A stretch of 64,000 nucleotides of DNA from Vermamoeba vermiformis (Eukaryota; Tubulinea; Echinamoebida): NCBI GenBank assembly GCA_045837725.1, contig JBEWZL010000221.1, positions 124,001-188,000 of the forward strand. Reading direction: 5' to 3'. The notes under the pieces are model-generated. The model did no database searches. It was given only the letters and a program-made list of their open reading frames with translations, and was not told where the DNA came from. A program made the position numbers and the translations under genes. Shown here one piece after another: positions 11,401 to 22,672 of this stretch. Within the stretch, counting starts at the first letter, position 1. Every line of letters starts with the position of its first letter.

Positions 11401-14400
11401 TTGGCGAGAACTTTGGTGACGCGCCTTGCGGACCGGGACCAGGGCCGTTAGGGTTCATCGCGACTTGACCATCAGGACCGGGTTGACCTTGAGGCATCAT
11501 CTGGCCGGCAGGAACCATACCAGGAGGCATTTGACCAGGTGGCATCATCTTGGGCATCATGCCAGGTGGAGGACCTTTAGGCGGACCTTGCATGCCAGGC
11601 GGCATACCAGGACCAGGCGGCATCATACCCGGAGGACCTTGCATGCCAGGGCCAGGCATCATTCCAGGTGGGAATCCCTTTGGCGGCATCTTCATGCCAG
11701 GAGGCAAAGGACCCTTTGGACCCATACCAGGAGGGAAGGGGCCTTTCGGTCCCATGCCGGGTGGGAACGGGCCGTTAGGGCCAGGCGGCATCATTCCTGG
11801 AGGACCTTGCATACCAGGGCCAGGCATCATACCAGGTGGAGGACCCTTTGGACCCATGCCTGGAGGGAATGGACCAGGTGGCATCATTCCAGGAGGTGGT
11901 CCTTGCATGCCAGGTGGGAAAGGACCAGGCGGCATCATTCCAGGTGGTGGTCCCTGCATGCCGGGTGGAGGGCCTTGCATACCAGGGCCAGGCGGCATCA
12001 TTCCAGGAGGCATGGGACCTCGCATTTGAGGGTTGGAGCCTAATTGCTGCTCGATCATTTGATGCTGCTCGGCGATGATTTCTTCCAATTGGAACTTGTT
12101 CAATTGACCCATCAAGTCTTGTTCACCGCCCAACAACAACGCGATCAACGGCAAACAAGTCTCTTCGACAACCTTCAATATCGTAGAATAGTAGAACATA
12201 ATGACTGAGAACCAGTGCTCGGGGAACGCGTCGGTAGTCATCATCTTTTGCAAGAGCTCGTAGACGCCAGTCAAAAACTCCAATCGAAGCTCGCCTTGAG
12301 CTCGTCCCAAGATCAACTTGGTGAAGTCGTTAGCTTTCATGAGGTGGAACGCAGTCATCAAACACAAGATCAAGACTGGCACTTTCTTCAGGTCCTCCGT
12401 TTGCGATAACGCTGTCACCATTGCCGGGACGAGGTTGAGCATTGGTGTCACGGGCAATTTCTGCACGCTCGGTTAGAGCACTATTTCTGAGAAGTACTGA
12501 CTTGTTATTATGACGTACCCAGTTATCGAAGCAGTCCAACAAGTTGCTAATGAGATAACTGCACTTGGAGACTTCATCTGTAAGAGTCGAAGACAAGTGC
12601 ATAGTCAAGTGACGAACGACCGTTGGTAGCAACACAGCTCCTAAACAGATCATATGAGCTACTATACGACGCCATATCTTAACGGGCTCGCGTACCTTTT
12701 CGGTCCAAGAACAAAGAGTCAGCAATAATGACTTGCATCAAATTCAACTTTTCGATGTTCAAGTGATGATTCTTCACGTTGTACGTGATATTGTCCAACA
12801 AGTTTTCAATCATCTTGATCAATTCTTCGTTGGAGATCACGGGACGAAGTGTTTGAGTCAACGACCAGAAGTACTACAGCGTGTATTGGTTAGAATTAAT
12901 GTCATAAAGGTCGTCGTGTGCAAGGGTCAGACGTACCTGCAATGCAACAGCTTGACTTCCGAGCCACTGTTGATCGGTCTTTCTCATCATAGCAATGAAA
13001 AAGCCAAAGAAATCTTTCACGTCCTTGTCGAACTCAGCGTCCTTAATGATTTGACCGCCTTGATTGTTGCTAGACGGACCTTGTTCAGCATCTTTCTTGG
13101 CCTTCATAGAAGCAATAATGAACTTGAACAGGTAACCCAGAGCCTTCAACGTAGTGATCAAGTCGTTAGGCTTGACGTTGTCCAAGTCGCCGAAGTAATG
13201 CTTAATGCAGTGCATCAGTTGTTTGTAGGCATTAGGACTTGAGAAGTAGTTCTCAATGTAGTCATCGAGCACGACCTTGAACTTGTCGCTGTCTTGCTTC
13301 ATCTTGTTCACGAGCACGTCCAACAACGCGACGATAGTGTTGTACACGGCGAACGAAATTTGATCGTTGCCAGCCTTCAACTCCAAGACGGCGAAAAGAG
13401 CGTCCAAAATATCAGGTACAAACTAAATACGTTACATTAGCATAAGAACAGCAAGACCATATTAGTGACACGAACTTTCACTGTCTCAGGATCGTTGGCA
13501 ATGAACGTGAAACGGTTCAAGATGGTGCTTAGCGAGTTCATGTGATTGCGCCAATTCAACAGTTGAGCAATAATAGCTAAAAAACCGTTAGCAAGAAGCT
13601 TCTATATGAATAGACTTACCATTCTGAGTGATTCTGTTCGATACCAAGTTCGTTCTGACGGTAATAATATCAGGCGACTTTTTGTTTCTGCACGTGTCGT
13701 CAGCGGCCTTCATAGTGGCAGAATCCAATTTGAATTCCTTGCTCATCTTCATGCATGCAATGTCGTGCTGGCCAGTTTGAATGGCAGTGCCGTCATCATT
13801 GACGAGTTTCTTGACACCAACGAAGCCAACGCTGTCCTTGTCAGCCTCCTTCTTGGTCACGGTTTTAATTGTGAACACTAAATAGGCGTCGTTGTATTGC
13901 TCGGGAGACAAGACAACCTTCAGCTGTTCAGCGTAACTGGGTGTGTTTGTCTTGTAGTGAACAACACCGCGGTACTCGCTGGTCGGTTGATCAGCTGAGC
14001 CATGGAACAAAGAGTCTTGAATAGTGTCACCACGTGAGTTTCTGAGCTGCACGCGCACTTCGTAATTCTTCGCTTTAGGGCCGCTGGCGTAGTTACCACT
14101 CTTAATGTTCACGTACAAATCATTGCGAACAAAGCCACAAGGAATGACCTGTGAAAAGTCAGTCACGCGTGCTTGTCAAGCCGTTGAAAGTAGTACTTAC
14201 ATCAGGCAAGCTGAGCTTGTTGCAAATAGTAATTAACGGGTACTTCGGCAACAAGACCTCAAGTTCCTCGCGGTACATGGCAAGAGTGAAAGTAAGTGCT
14301 TTGGGCAAGTTAGGCACTTCGGTGAACTTCTCCTTGTCGTTCTTAATGACATCTATAGTAATAAATTAATAAGGGTACCAAGATGATTAAAATACATGCG

Positions 14401-17064
14401 TGGCATATAAAATGAACAAGTACTTACATTTGTGCAAGTTGCTAAAGTGATCGTCACTCTTCGGTTGCATTACTTGAAGATTGTGCTCGTATTCACGGCC
14501 AGGCACGAATCGTTCAGAAATGCGAAGTACAGAGATACCATAGGGACGTCTGAAAGTCGTTTGTTGTGCTTTCTTATCGCCAAACTTTAACTTTCCTCGA
14601 CGATGGATCTTGCACACCAAGTACAATTCCGAGGTCAAATCAATCTTAGAAATGTCCTATAATAACGTGTAAGTATCGAGAAGGCCAGCAGCCGATAGAC
14701 TTACTTTAAAGAATGCTTTAGGGTTTGAATAAAGAATAGAGCCTTTGTCAGTCAACTCGACCAAAGCCTCGTCACTAATGAACATATCCTTCGTGGCATT
14801 GTAGACTGAGAACAGTAACTCGGATTCCTCGCCGATCTAGATGAAGTATTAGCTACGTTATATTGAATAGGACATTAAAAATAGGCCGTACTGGGCAAGC
14901 AAAGGCCTTGAAGTTAAGCAACATTTGCACGTTGGCTTCTGGTTGCAAAGCAGCCAAGGACTCTTTAACTTTCTTATTAACCAACGAGATGGCACCGCGG
15001 CTACGAGCACTCTTTGGCGTTGAGTCACCACCAACCGGAGTACCAGCCATGTTGGAGTTCATAAGTGACACGGAAGGTGACGGACCACGTTGTTGCGCCA
15101 CACTCGTGGACTAAACTCACAACAATATTAGGCACTGTACTTCGTGCTATTCTTGTCATAAACTTACGGGTGCGCGACTTAAAGTGACTTGAGGCTTGGC
15201 ACCCGAGACAGTCTGCGAGTGACTGCGCGGCGAGGCCACAGATATCGCAGTGGACGAAGAGGTCTTGTTAGGCGAAGTAGGGCCGCCTGGTTGCTGTAAA
15301 GTGACACCTGACAGGTTCAAACCGAACTTTGGTGGAGCGCCGCTGGGAGCTCCGGGTTGATTAGTTGGAGCGAACGGAGATTGTCCGGGAGTAGGAATGG
15401 GCGCGAACGGCGACTCGCCGACGTCTTCGAAAGGTGAGGCACCCAAGTCTTCAAAGGGCGAGGCTTCGAAAGGCGACCCCGCTGGAAGTGACGGTGCCGA
15501 CATTGGAGATTGCGTTGGAGGCGTGCCAAAGGAGCCAGAAGAACCAAGAGTGAATTTACCTTGTTGAGGGCTGTTTTGAAGGGGCTGTGCCACGAGACCG
15601 AACTGAGGACTGTTTTGCATCGGGGACGAAGGTTGTTGTTGCGGTGCCATGTTCATTGGTTGCGAGAGCGTGAATGGACTCTTTGGTGGACCTGCAGGAT
15701 TAGGCATAGGACGTCCCACTTGAGGACTTCCAGGTGCTGAGCGATTAGACTCGATGGTCTGACTGACTGCAGCTTGCTAAAGAAAGTGTCAGATCCGGAT
15801 CTGCTACACCCGCTTAAAAACCATACCGATTCGCGTCTCATCAGCAAGGGCGATTGTCCTCCCTTCACTGACATCTCGCGCTTGTGTCTGACAGTAACTG
15901 ACTCGGTCTTCTCCTTGTCTTTGAAGTTGTCCATAACAGCCACGTGCTACACAAGTGACGGGTAAGAATGGTCTCGCCGATGTCGTTCTACGCTTACCAT
16001 TTCGTACAAAGCCAAGATAGGAGTGTTGTGCTCCGTTGCTAACTCTCCCGTGTTAGTGCGCAAGAAAATATCTTGACCAAGTTTTCTTCGACCTTCCTCG
16101 ATCTTGTCCAAGACGAGGGTTTTCAACGAGTTCTTGACCTCCTACAAATAATTTTACATGTTAAACAGTGTAAGATTGGCATTGTCACGTGTTTTTCAAT
16201 ATGGTTTAAATTTTTGAAAGTGGCGTAAAGAGAAGAAAAAGTCCTTACAGGAGTAGCGTTCGCAGAGGCCAATTGTCCGTGGTATTTAAGCAATGAGGCC
16301 ATTATATCCATCAAATCCGATGATTCTTGAACTTTGCCTTGCTAAACATACCAATTATATTAGTAATCAAAGAGATGTAGAAGTACCAGGCAAATTGATC
16401 TAGGCGCACGAGGTAGAAACAACTAAAATTAGCTTACACGATAATAATCCTTCAATAGCACGACCCATTCTTTTAATATTTGCTGCAGCTCTAAAACTAC
16501 TTCATCGCGTTGCGGCAAGACGGTCACAAAGTTGGCAGGGAAGATGCCGCACTCTTTTGTCTTGGAGCGGACTCCGCTAATGTAAAAATCGTAAATATGA
16601 ATATACCGTAATATTTTGCACGGTAAATAAGCACTTTAATAAATAAACTCGTGTCTAGTGGTTCGTTTATGCTTACCGGTACCAGGTTTTGTCAGATGTC
16701 ATTTCCAAGAGCTCCAATTGCTCTCCCGCTTCGAAACTAATTTGATGCTCACCTCCTTTCTCGAAGGAATAGGTGGCTAAATAAAATAATGCGAGTTAGT
16801 CCTCAAATGTCAAGTTCATCTGAAAACTAAAATCTTTGAGCTTTCGAAATTTAATTATATTAGTACAACACGTGCATTAATAAGAATTTTATAGCGAATT
16901 TTGAATTGATCTTCTGACGCAACAAAAGATCCGAAATTGACAGATGCGACTAACCGTTGTAAATGTCAAACTAATTTAGCGTATATTATGATATTAATAG
17001 ACTTACCAACCACCACTGTTTTTTCTGCAGGGTACGGTTGCCAATAGACGTTGTTCTTCGCCAT
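8487..17064 (-). CDS. DOCK-family Rho/Rac guanine nucleotide exchange factor (SH3-DHR1-DHR2)
   Basis: Twenty-eight exons join in frame to 2250 residues (exons 17007-17064, 16677-16776, 16438-16576, 16249-16341, 15998-16141, 15827-15946, 15168-15776, 14892-15110, 14705-14836, 14428-14656, 14201-14352, 13620-14148, 13476-13576, 12937-13422, 12696-12873, 12519-12640, 10979-12460, 10811-10920, 10641-10758, 10322-10576, 10066-10306, 9693-10012, 9487-9628, 9295-9430, 9100-9238, 8917-9043, 8671-8820, 8487-8608). Residues 17-74 are an SH3 domain (ATYSFEKGGEHQISF ... GIFPANFVTVLP). A Ser/Pro-rich linker with SPFED/SPFAP repeats follows (about 250-400). DHR-1, the C2-like lipid-binding domain, starts at RNDLYVNIKSGNY (about 666-800). 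DHR-2, the catalytic domain for Rac/Cdc42-type GTPases, covers about 1830-2240, with NISPLTMLLKGVIDAAVNGG matching the nucleotide-sensor helix. Unusual: a Met-Pro-Gly-rich insert at about 1275-1490. SH3-bearing DOCKs normally pair with ELMO. Confidence 0.95.
11410..12040 (-). repeat. Met-Pro-Gly-rich tandem repeat inside the DOCK coding sequence
   Basis: About 630 bp within exon 17 (10979-12460) encode tandem variants of GMQGPPPGMMPPGP and GMGPKGPFPPGM. The repeat unit is about 27-45 bp, imperfect, and stays in frame. The region separates the helical repeat part from DHR-2. It is low-complexity and probably disordered. GC content is clearly higher than in its surroundings. Confidence 0.9.
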
Positions 17065-17452
17065 TATTATTGATCAGTCCACTTGTTCTGCGGATGCTTT
17101 TGTTGCGTTTTTTGTTTGATTTTTTGTCAATATAATGATATAATAATACAAGTAGTGGTACTAATAATACAAAAATAAGTAGTAAACAAAAATCAGTTTG
17201 CGCGAGCAATAAACTGACGAGACTGACGTGCTTGGAACAAAAGCCACTTTTACCTCTGGTATTATAAGGAATTATAATACTGTAAATAACATGTTATTTA
17301 TGCATATTGGGCTAGATAAGTTACCGCGGCTGTTTGTTTCGGACCACCATTTATTTGACCCGAGACACATCCGTACAAAATTGTCGTGCAAGTCAATAAC
17401 GGCCATAATATAATATCGCTATAAGTATAGTATGTAAGTATAGCAATAAGAT
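17065..17452. other. Intergenic region upstream of the DOCK gene
   Basis: About 390 bp between the DOCK start and the 3' end of ERG28 (same strand). It must hold the DOCK promoter. AT-rich; no gene I can support. A hydrophobic minus-strand frame here overlaps DOCK exon 1 out of frame and is not accepted. Confidence 0.4.
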
Positions 17453-18276
17453 TTAGTTCTTCTTCTTGGGAGTCTCAGGCTTGGGAGGGAAGAACAGCAT
17501 CCAAAGAGTAGAAATACCTTAATAACAAATAAGTATTGCCATAATCCCATTATAAAATAATATTATCGTGTCATATTGCTTTTGCGCTGAAATAAATTAT
17601 GCAAGGTACATCCGATTTTCAATGATCCAGATCTTGCTTCAATAAATTCGGACACCCCTATCTATGCTGTATATCTATTACTTACTAGCGATAGAGAAAG
17701 GACCCATAAACTGAGGGAAGATAGGCACGGTCTTAGCAACAAAAACTTCGTGCGTAAAGAATCCAAGAGCCACGAGGAAAGTAAACAAAGTGACACGATA
17801 GACGGACTATTTAAATTATAAACATTAATATACACGATATAGTACATCTATATTATGTTTACGAACCTTGTTGGTCACATCCAAGGCGCAGGAAAGTCTG
17901 ATCGCGGTAGCAAGGAGAGTCCAGCAACCAAACAATCGATTGGTTAAAGGAGTAACTATAAATTAAATTATTAGGCTCGTATTAATTAAATAGACTAGTC
18001 TACAAACAAACGCTTCGTACTAAAATAATTACGATAATGATTGAAATTAATATCGGCGCCGATTAATTTTACAACATAATATACTCTTTAAAAATCGTGT
18101 TTTTATTGACAATATGAATATTATTTAAATTAATTGTAATATTTTCACTTACGCTGGCTGCCGGCCAGATGGAACGTGCCGAGTTCCAAATTGTGAGGCA
18201 AGAAAAATGCTTGGTAAGTTCCAAAAGCAGATGTAGCTGCAACAAAGCCAAGCCAGACACTCAACGCACGAACCAT
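17453..18276 (-). CDS. ERG28: Ergosterol biosynthetic protein 28 homolog
   Basis: Four exons (18153-18276, 17867-17955, 17686-17806, 17453-17517) give 132 residues, the usual Erg28 size. Features match the family: N-terminal hydrophobic helix, then TNRLFGCWTLLATAIRLSCA (the G-x-W-T-L...R segment), then a helix with ALGFFTHEVFVAKTVP (the F-x-x-E element) and a last hydrophobic helix before the Lys-rich end PKPETPKKKN, suiting an ER membrane protein with a di-lysine-like tail. Erg28 is a scaffold that tethers the C-4 demethylation enzymes of sterol synthesis at the ER. This indicates the organism makes sterols. Confidence 0.88.
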
Positions 18277-18500
18277 TGTGTTTATCTTGTTCGAGATTCA
18301 ACGAATAGATCAATTTCTGCAATTTGATTTTCCCTGCCCAGAAGTTCACCACAACCACAAATCAAATTTGTGAGTAACTAGCATAGTTTTATATTTATGA
18401 AAGAATAGGTTGCGCAATCAGAGCGAAGAGTCCTAATTGTACATTAGTAACGGTCACGAACAAAAGACTACTGGGCGTATTCGTTTCAAAATAGCTTAAA
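18277..18500. promoter_or_regulatory. Divergent intergenic region (ERG28 / GTPase-like)
   Basis: 224 bp between two opposite start codons; must hold both promoters. AT-rich, no recognisable motif. Inference from layout. Confidence 0.35.
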
Positions 18501-19290
18501 ATGGCAGCTAATAATCAAAATATTCATAATTACGATTATCTCTTTAAGGTAACAAGAGCAAGAGAACGAAATTGATCTGAATTTTTCTTCAGATTCTACT
18601 TAGAGGCCACGATGGGGCCGGTAAAACAAGTTTCCAGCGTAGATATATAGACAATTTTTTCGAAGAAGATTTTCAACCCACCCTGCTCGTGGATTTTGTA
18701 AGGATCACGAAAGGGAATTTTTATTTGAATCCCAAATAACCTTCAATAATTTAGAAAGTTAAGAATATTCAATCTACCGATACTTCAAAGTTAATAAGGC
18801 TTCAAATATGGGACTGTGCTCATAATCAAGATAGGTGCGCAGATCGCGTAACAAAAAATTCATATTCAGCAATTGCTTACGACCTAATAATACTAGATTT
18901 CGAGCAATAACAAATGCTTATTATCGAGGAGCCCATGGCATCGTAGTTTTATTCGATTGCACGGATCGCGATTCATTCAAACAAGCTTCGGTGTTATTCA
19001 AAGAGATTGATCGTTTTTCAATGGACATCACTCAAAAAATATTAGTGGCAACAAAAATAGACTTATCCAACCAGCGCCAAGTCTCCTACGATGAAGCCAA
19101 AAAATTAGCAAACGAATTAGGCGTTCCGTACATTGAAACGAGCGCTAAGAACGATACTAATATTAACGAAGCTATCAATATTCTCGCGCGTAATATTGAA
19201 CGAGTTGTGGAGCGACATCCACCACCGCCGCCATTACCACCACTCAAGCCGTTACCAGCCCCTGGATCTTGGAGTTGCACTGTTTTGTAA
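18501..19290 (+). CDS. Divergent Rab/Ras-like small GTPase with CaaX end
   Basis: Exons 18501-18548, 18593-18697, 18755-18834 and 18897-19290 give 208 residues. G motifs in order: P-loop GHDGAGKTS (normally GDSxVGKTS), switch I with PTLLVDF, switch II WDCAHNQDRF (normally WDTAGQExF, so the Gly and the catalytic Gln are both changed), ATKIDL in place of NKxDL, and ETSAKN for G5. The C-terminus is a polyproline stretch (HPPPPPLPPLKPLP) followed by CTVL, a CaaX box predicted to be geranylgeranylated. The changed switch II suggests low intrinsic hydrolysis or altered nucleotide handling; this is inference. Closest in overall pattern to Rab-family GTPases, but with a Ras/Rho-type single-Cys end. 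Confidence 0.88.
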
Positions 19291-19378
19291 ATACTAACCT
19301 ACCTTATTAATAAATTACTGTAGTATAGTTAATAAGAATCAACGAGATCCGGATCGACCGTTTTGTACAAAACCCACT

Positions 19379-21922
19379 TTACATTACGAGCAATGATAGC
19401 AATACTAAGACCGCTGATATCATTAATTTGCATCCATCGGATACGATATTAACAGAGGGTTGATCTGTTGAGCTTTGCGGCACGTCGGTACCAGTGACTA
19501 CGAACGTTAGATCAGATCTACAAATAGTGGTGAAAGAACTTACCTTTTATAGTAACTACGGTCGAGGCAGTAGTACCAAAAGTGTCCTGTGCCATGAACG
19601 TAATGCCATGAGAGCCAATGTCAGTCTGTAAGGGCGCTACGACTAAAGTAATTGCAGAGGCGCTGCTTGATGACACGTTGACAAATGACGGCAGTGTTGA
19701 GTAGTTGAATGACACGCACGAGTCAAAAGATTCAGTCGCTTAAGATTAGGGCGTCAGGTATATGAACAATTGTACGTCGGATGGTAATTTGAAACTTACA
19801 AGTGCACGTGACAGTGATTGACAATTCATGATCGACGAGCACGTCGTATTCTTCGTTTGCGGAAATAACAGGTGGTTGATTCAATAAGGCTATAACGCAT
19901 AGTATCATAAGCATTGAGTATTAAAGAAATATAACAACGTACTTTTTGCAGCTAGCAACGGATTAATTCTTCCGAAACCAAACGTTGTGTCCTAAAATAG
20001 GCAATTAGATAGTGATACTATTAATCAAAGTAATGCAATTCAGCGTACTTGTCCGGCATCGCCCAAATCAACAGCAGTGCTGGCAAACAGGTCCATCAGT
20101 TCTGAGGCACCCATGCTCGGCTTGATCGCCTTCATCAGCGCTGAAATTCCGCTGACAATCGGTGTGGCCATTGAACAGCCAGTCCATTGTTCATAGCCTC
20201 CTGACTTGACTGTGCTCCAGATATTTGTTCCTGTTGAATTCCGATCGGATCAGTTTCGCCGAAGTGACTTTTCATTCAAGGACTTTCATACCTGGAGCAG
20301 CGATGTCAATGTACGAGCCAATGTTTGAAATAACGTTCCGTTCATCAGTTTCGTTGATGTTAGTCACCGCAAATGCGTTTGTGTAAGCGGCAGGGTACCA
20401 CGGCTTATTTGAGTCTGAAAGGTAGCTATTGCCCGCGCAGGCATTAACAATGATTCCTATTACTCTCATATTAATAAAGAATACGACTATGAACGGGACG
20501 TACCTTTGTTGTACAAGGCATTGACGGCATCTTCCATTGGTTGCCAGGTCGAGAAACCCTGTCAAATTAAAATTGTAAATTTGACCTCATAAAAATTATC
20601 AGTTAATAAATATGTTAAATAGCCGTGTTGCTAATTTTGGCCTTTCTGACAGGTGTCGCATCAAGACAACGGATGTGTCAAATTGACATGCCGCGAAATT
20701 TCCGTAGATTTACGTACACCAAGACTCAAGCTAACGATATCTGCGCCCAAATTAGCGGCGTCTAACATGCAAGCCACAAAGTCTTCATAAGTGCCCGAGT
20801 TCGTAAAGTCAAGGACCTTGCCGATAATTAAGTTGACGCCATATGATACTCCAGCAACACCTTTAAGATAGAGAATCAATTCAATTTGCGTTTGTGAAGT
20901 ATTCGTGCCAATAATATTCAAAAATTAACTAATTAGTTCACAAAATTTGAGTGCGTTTCAAATCTTTGCCGGCAATTAACCGAATATATTGAACGGATCA
21001 GACGTTCTGTAGATTTAAATTTATTCCTAACGTACCTATTGTATTATTGATAGTAGCGGCTACAATACCAGCCACGTGCGTTCCTAAAAGAAAAATGACA
21101 TCCGTTAGATCAGATTCAATTTCGAAGCTATTGTCATATTTATTGCTAAATATAGCATCACCATTAAATACGTACCATGACCGTATTCATCCTCAGCAAT
21201 GTCGTCTAAGTTCACATAATCGTACTGCCAGACAATTCTTGACGCATCCAGATCGGAATGCGATGCGATTCCAGAGTCGCAAATAGCAACGGTCTGATTA
21301 TAATCACGTTTAACTTGATGGTTCATCATATTCTTAAGGAGCAATAATAACGTACGATGTTCTTGACAAGAGTTTGTTGATACGAGATCAGATCCCAAAC
21401 ATCGCTCATTTGTAGCTTCGCCATATGCCACATTGAGCTCCATTTATCATCATTTGGTACTGCTCCGCCGAATCCTATTAAAAAGTATATCGTCAATCAA
21501 TTTAATTGTATTGCTAGCATTGCGCTAAAGATTTCAACAAGAATTTAATACCCCTTGGAATTTCATCGACATGAGAAAATCGCGGATCTGCACGCAGTTT
21601 ATCAATCGATACCGTATCGTCAACCTATTTATAATATCGTTAATTATATTATCAATTTTGTGAGTCGGAAATCATTGTGTTCGTGTGTATTAAGCCGATA
21701 ACAATAAAATTGAGAATAATCTTATGATAATAGTCATAATACCTCTATTATGAAGCCTCCTATCTCTTGGAACTCTCTCATAATCTTCCCGACTTCCTGT
21801 ACTACATCCACTGCTCGTTTTTTGGATGTTGGATCTGGTTTAACGTACACTCGTTTGCATTCAGCTAAGCAAGCAATAGAAATGACGCTCAACAATATAA
21901 TATGCTGTATCCGAATGAGCAT
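19379..21922 (-). CDS. Secreted subtilisin-like serine protease (S8), tandem copy 1
   Basis: Thirteen exons (21743-21922, 21552-21624, 21356-21474, 21176-21293, 21036-21083, 20718-20860, 20504-20558, 20292-20456, 20049-20230, 19943-19991, 19800-19889, 19544-19738, 19379-19497) give 511 residues. A signal peptide (LLSVISIACLAEC) is followed by an I9-type propeptide (VDDTVSIDKLRADPRFSHV). The catalytic triad is visible: Asp in VAICDSGIASHSDL, His in GHGTHVAGIV, Ser in WTGCSMATPIVSG; the oxyanion Asn is in NACAGNSYL. The Ser motif has Cys where GTSMA normally has Thr. After the protease comes a cadherin/Ig-like beta domain (PPVISANEEYDVLV ... DTFGTTASTVVTI) and a hydrophobic C-terminal tail, so GPI anchoring is likely. 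The start is ATG 21922; a GTG lies one codon earlier. Confidence 0.92.
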
Positions 21923-22672
21923 CACGCCGAGTGTTGTTCAGTTGGTTACAAAAATCATGAATGAGTGATTTGGGGCTTGAAATTGTCGTTTCCAAAATTG
22001 GACCCGTCGCTTTGAAAGTTAGTCAGGTGAAAACGGCTAATTAATTGCATGAATTGTAATTCGACATATATGCAGCAAACCTCTGATATGATAACGAAAG
22101 CTGATATCAGCGCGGATTTGCAAAATTTTGTGCTATGTTTTTCCGTGTGTATTATTGATATTAGAAATTATATTTTAATATTACATGTAATATGTCGGAG
22201 AGGTTTGTAAAACAATAGTCCGTACGTGGAGCTCACATCGTAAGTAAAATCAAAAATTGCTTTTGCAAGGTTACGAATTTCTGCAATTAAACAATATCAA
22301 ATAATTATTATATTTTTATCGTTTATAAATAGTTAGTTTTCAATGAGGCCGACTTCAAGGTTCAAAAAAAAAAAAATTTGATCGATCTTGTCCCCTGAAG
22401 TTATTATTAAGACAGGCCAGATCTATTAGTAAATACCTCGTTTAATTAATGTTTATAACTTGCATTTTTATGAAAGCTCGCTGGAATAATCTGTGGAAGA
22501 TCTGAATAAATAAAATGTGTGTTCCGAAGCATTTAAATGCTTAAGCATAACAAACTCCATCTTTTGATTAACGGCCATTAGTAGCTATATGGGCTTTTGG
22601 ACTCTAAGATCCCACGGGTCATTTGTGTTGCCCTTGGCCCGAATTGAAATAAATGGTAATTAACACGCGTCG
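21923..22672. other. 750-bp divergent intergenic region
   Basis: Lies between subtilase copy 1 (leftward) and the F-box-like gene starting at 22673. AT-rich with an A11 run near 22365. No coding region that I can support. Presumably holds both promoters. Confidence 0.45.

Noticed and set aside
11426-12078. Plus-strand ORFs rich in Arg/His or Gly/Pro
   Set aside because: Shadows of the Met-Pro-Gly repeat in DOCK exon 17; long only because the repeat lacks stop codons.
17003-17209. Hydrophobic minus-strand ORF before DOCK
   Set aside because: Overlaps DOCK exon 1 in another frame; non-ATG start and no family match.
21333-21355. 23-nt intron in subtilase copy 1
   Set aside because: Too short, and copy 2 lacks that AG. 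A 62-nt intron ending at AATCAG before the Asp motif fits both copies in phase.
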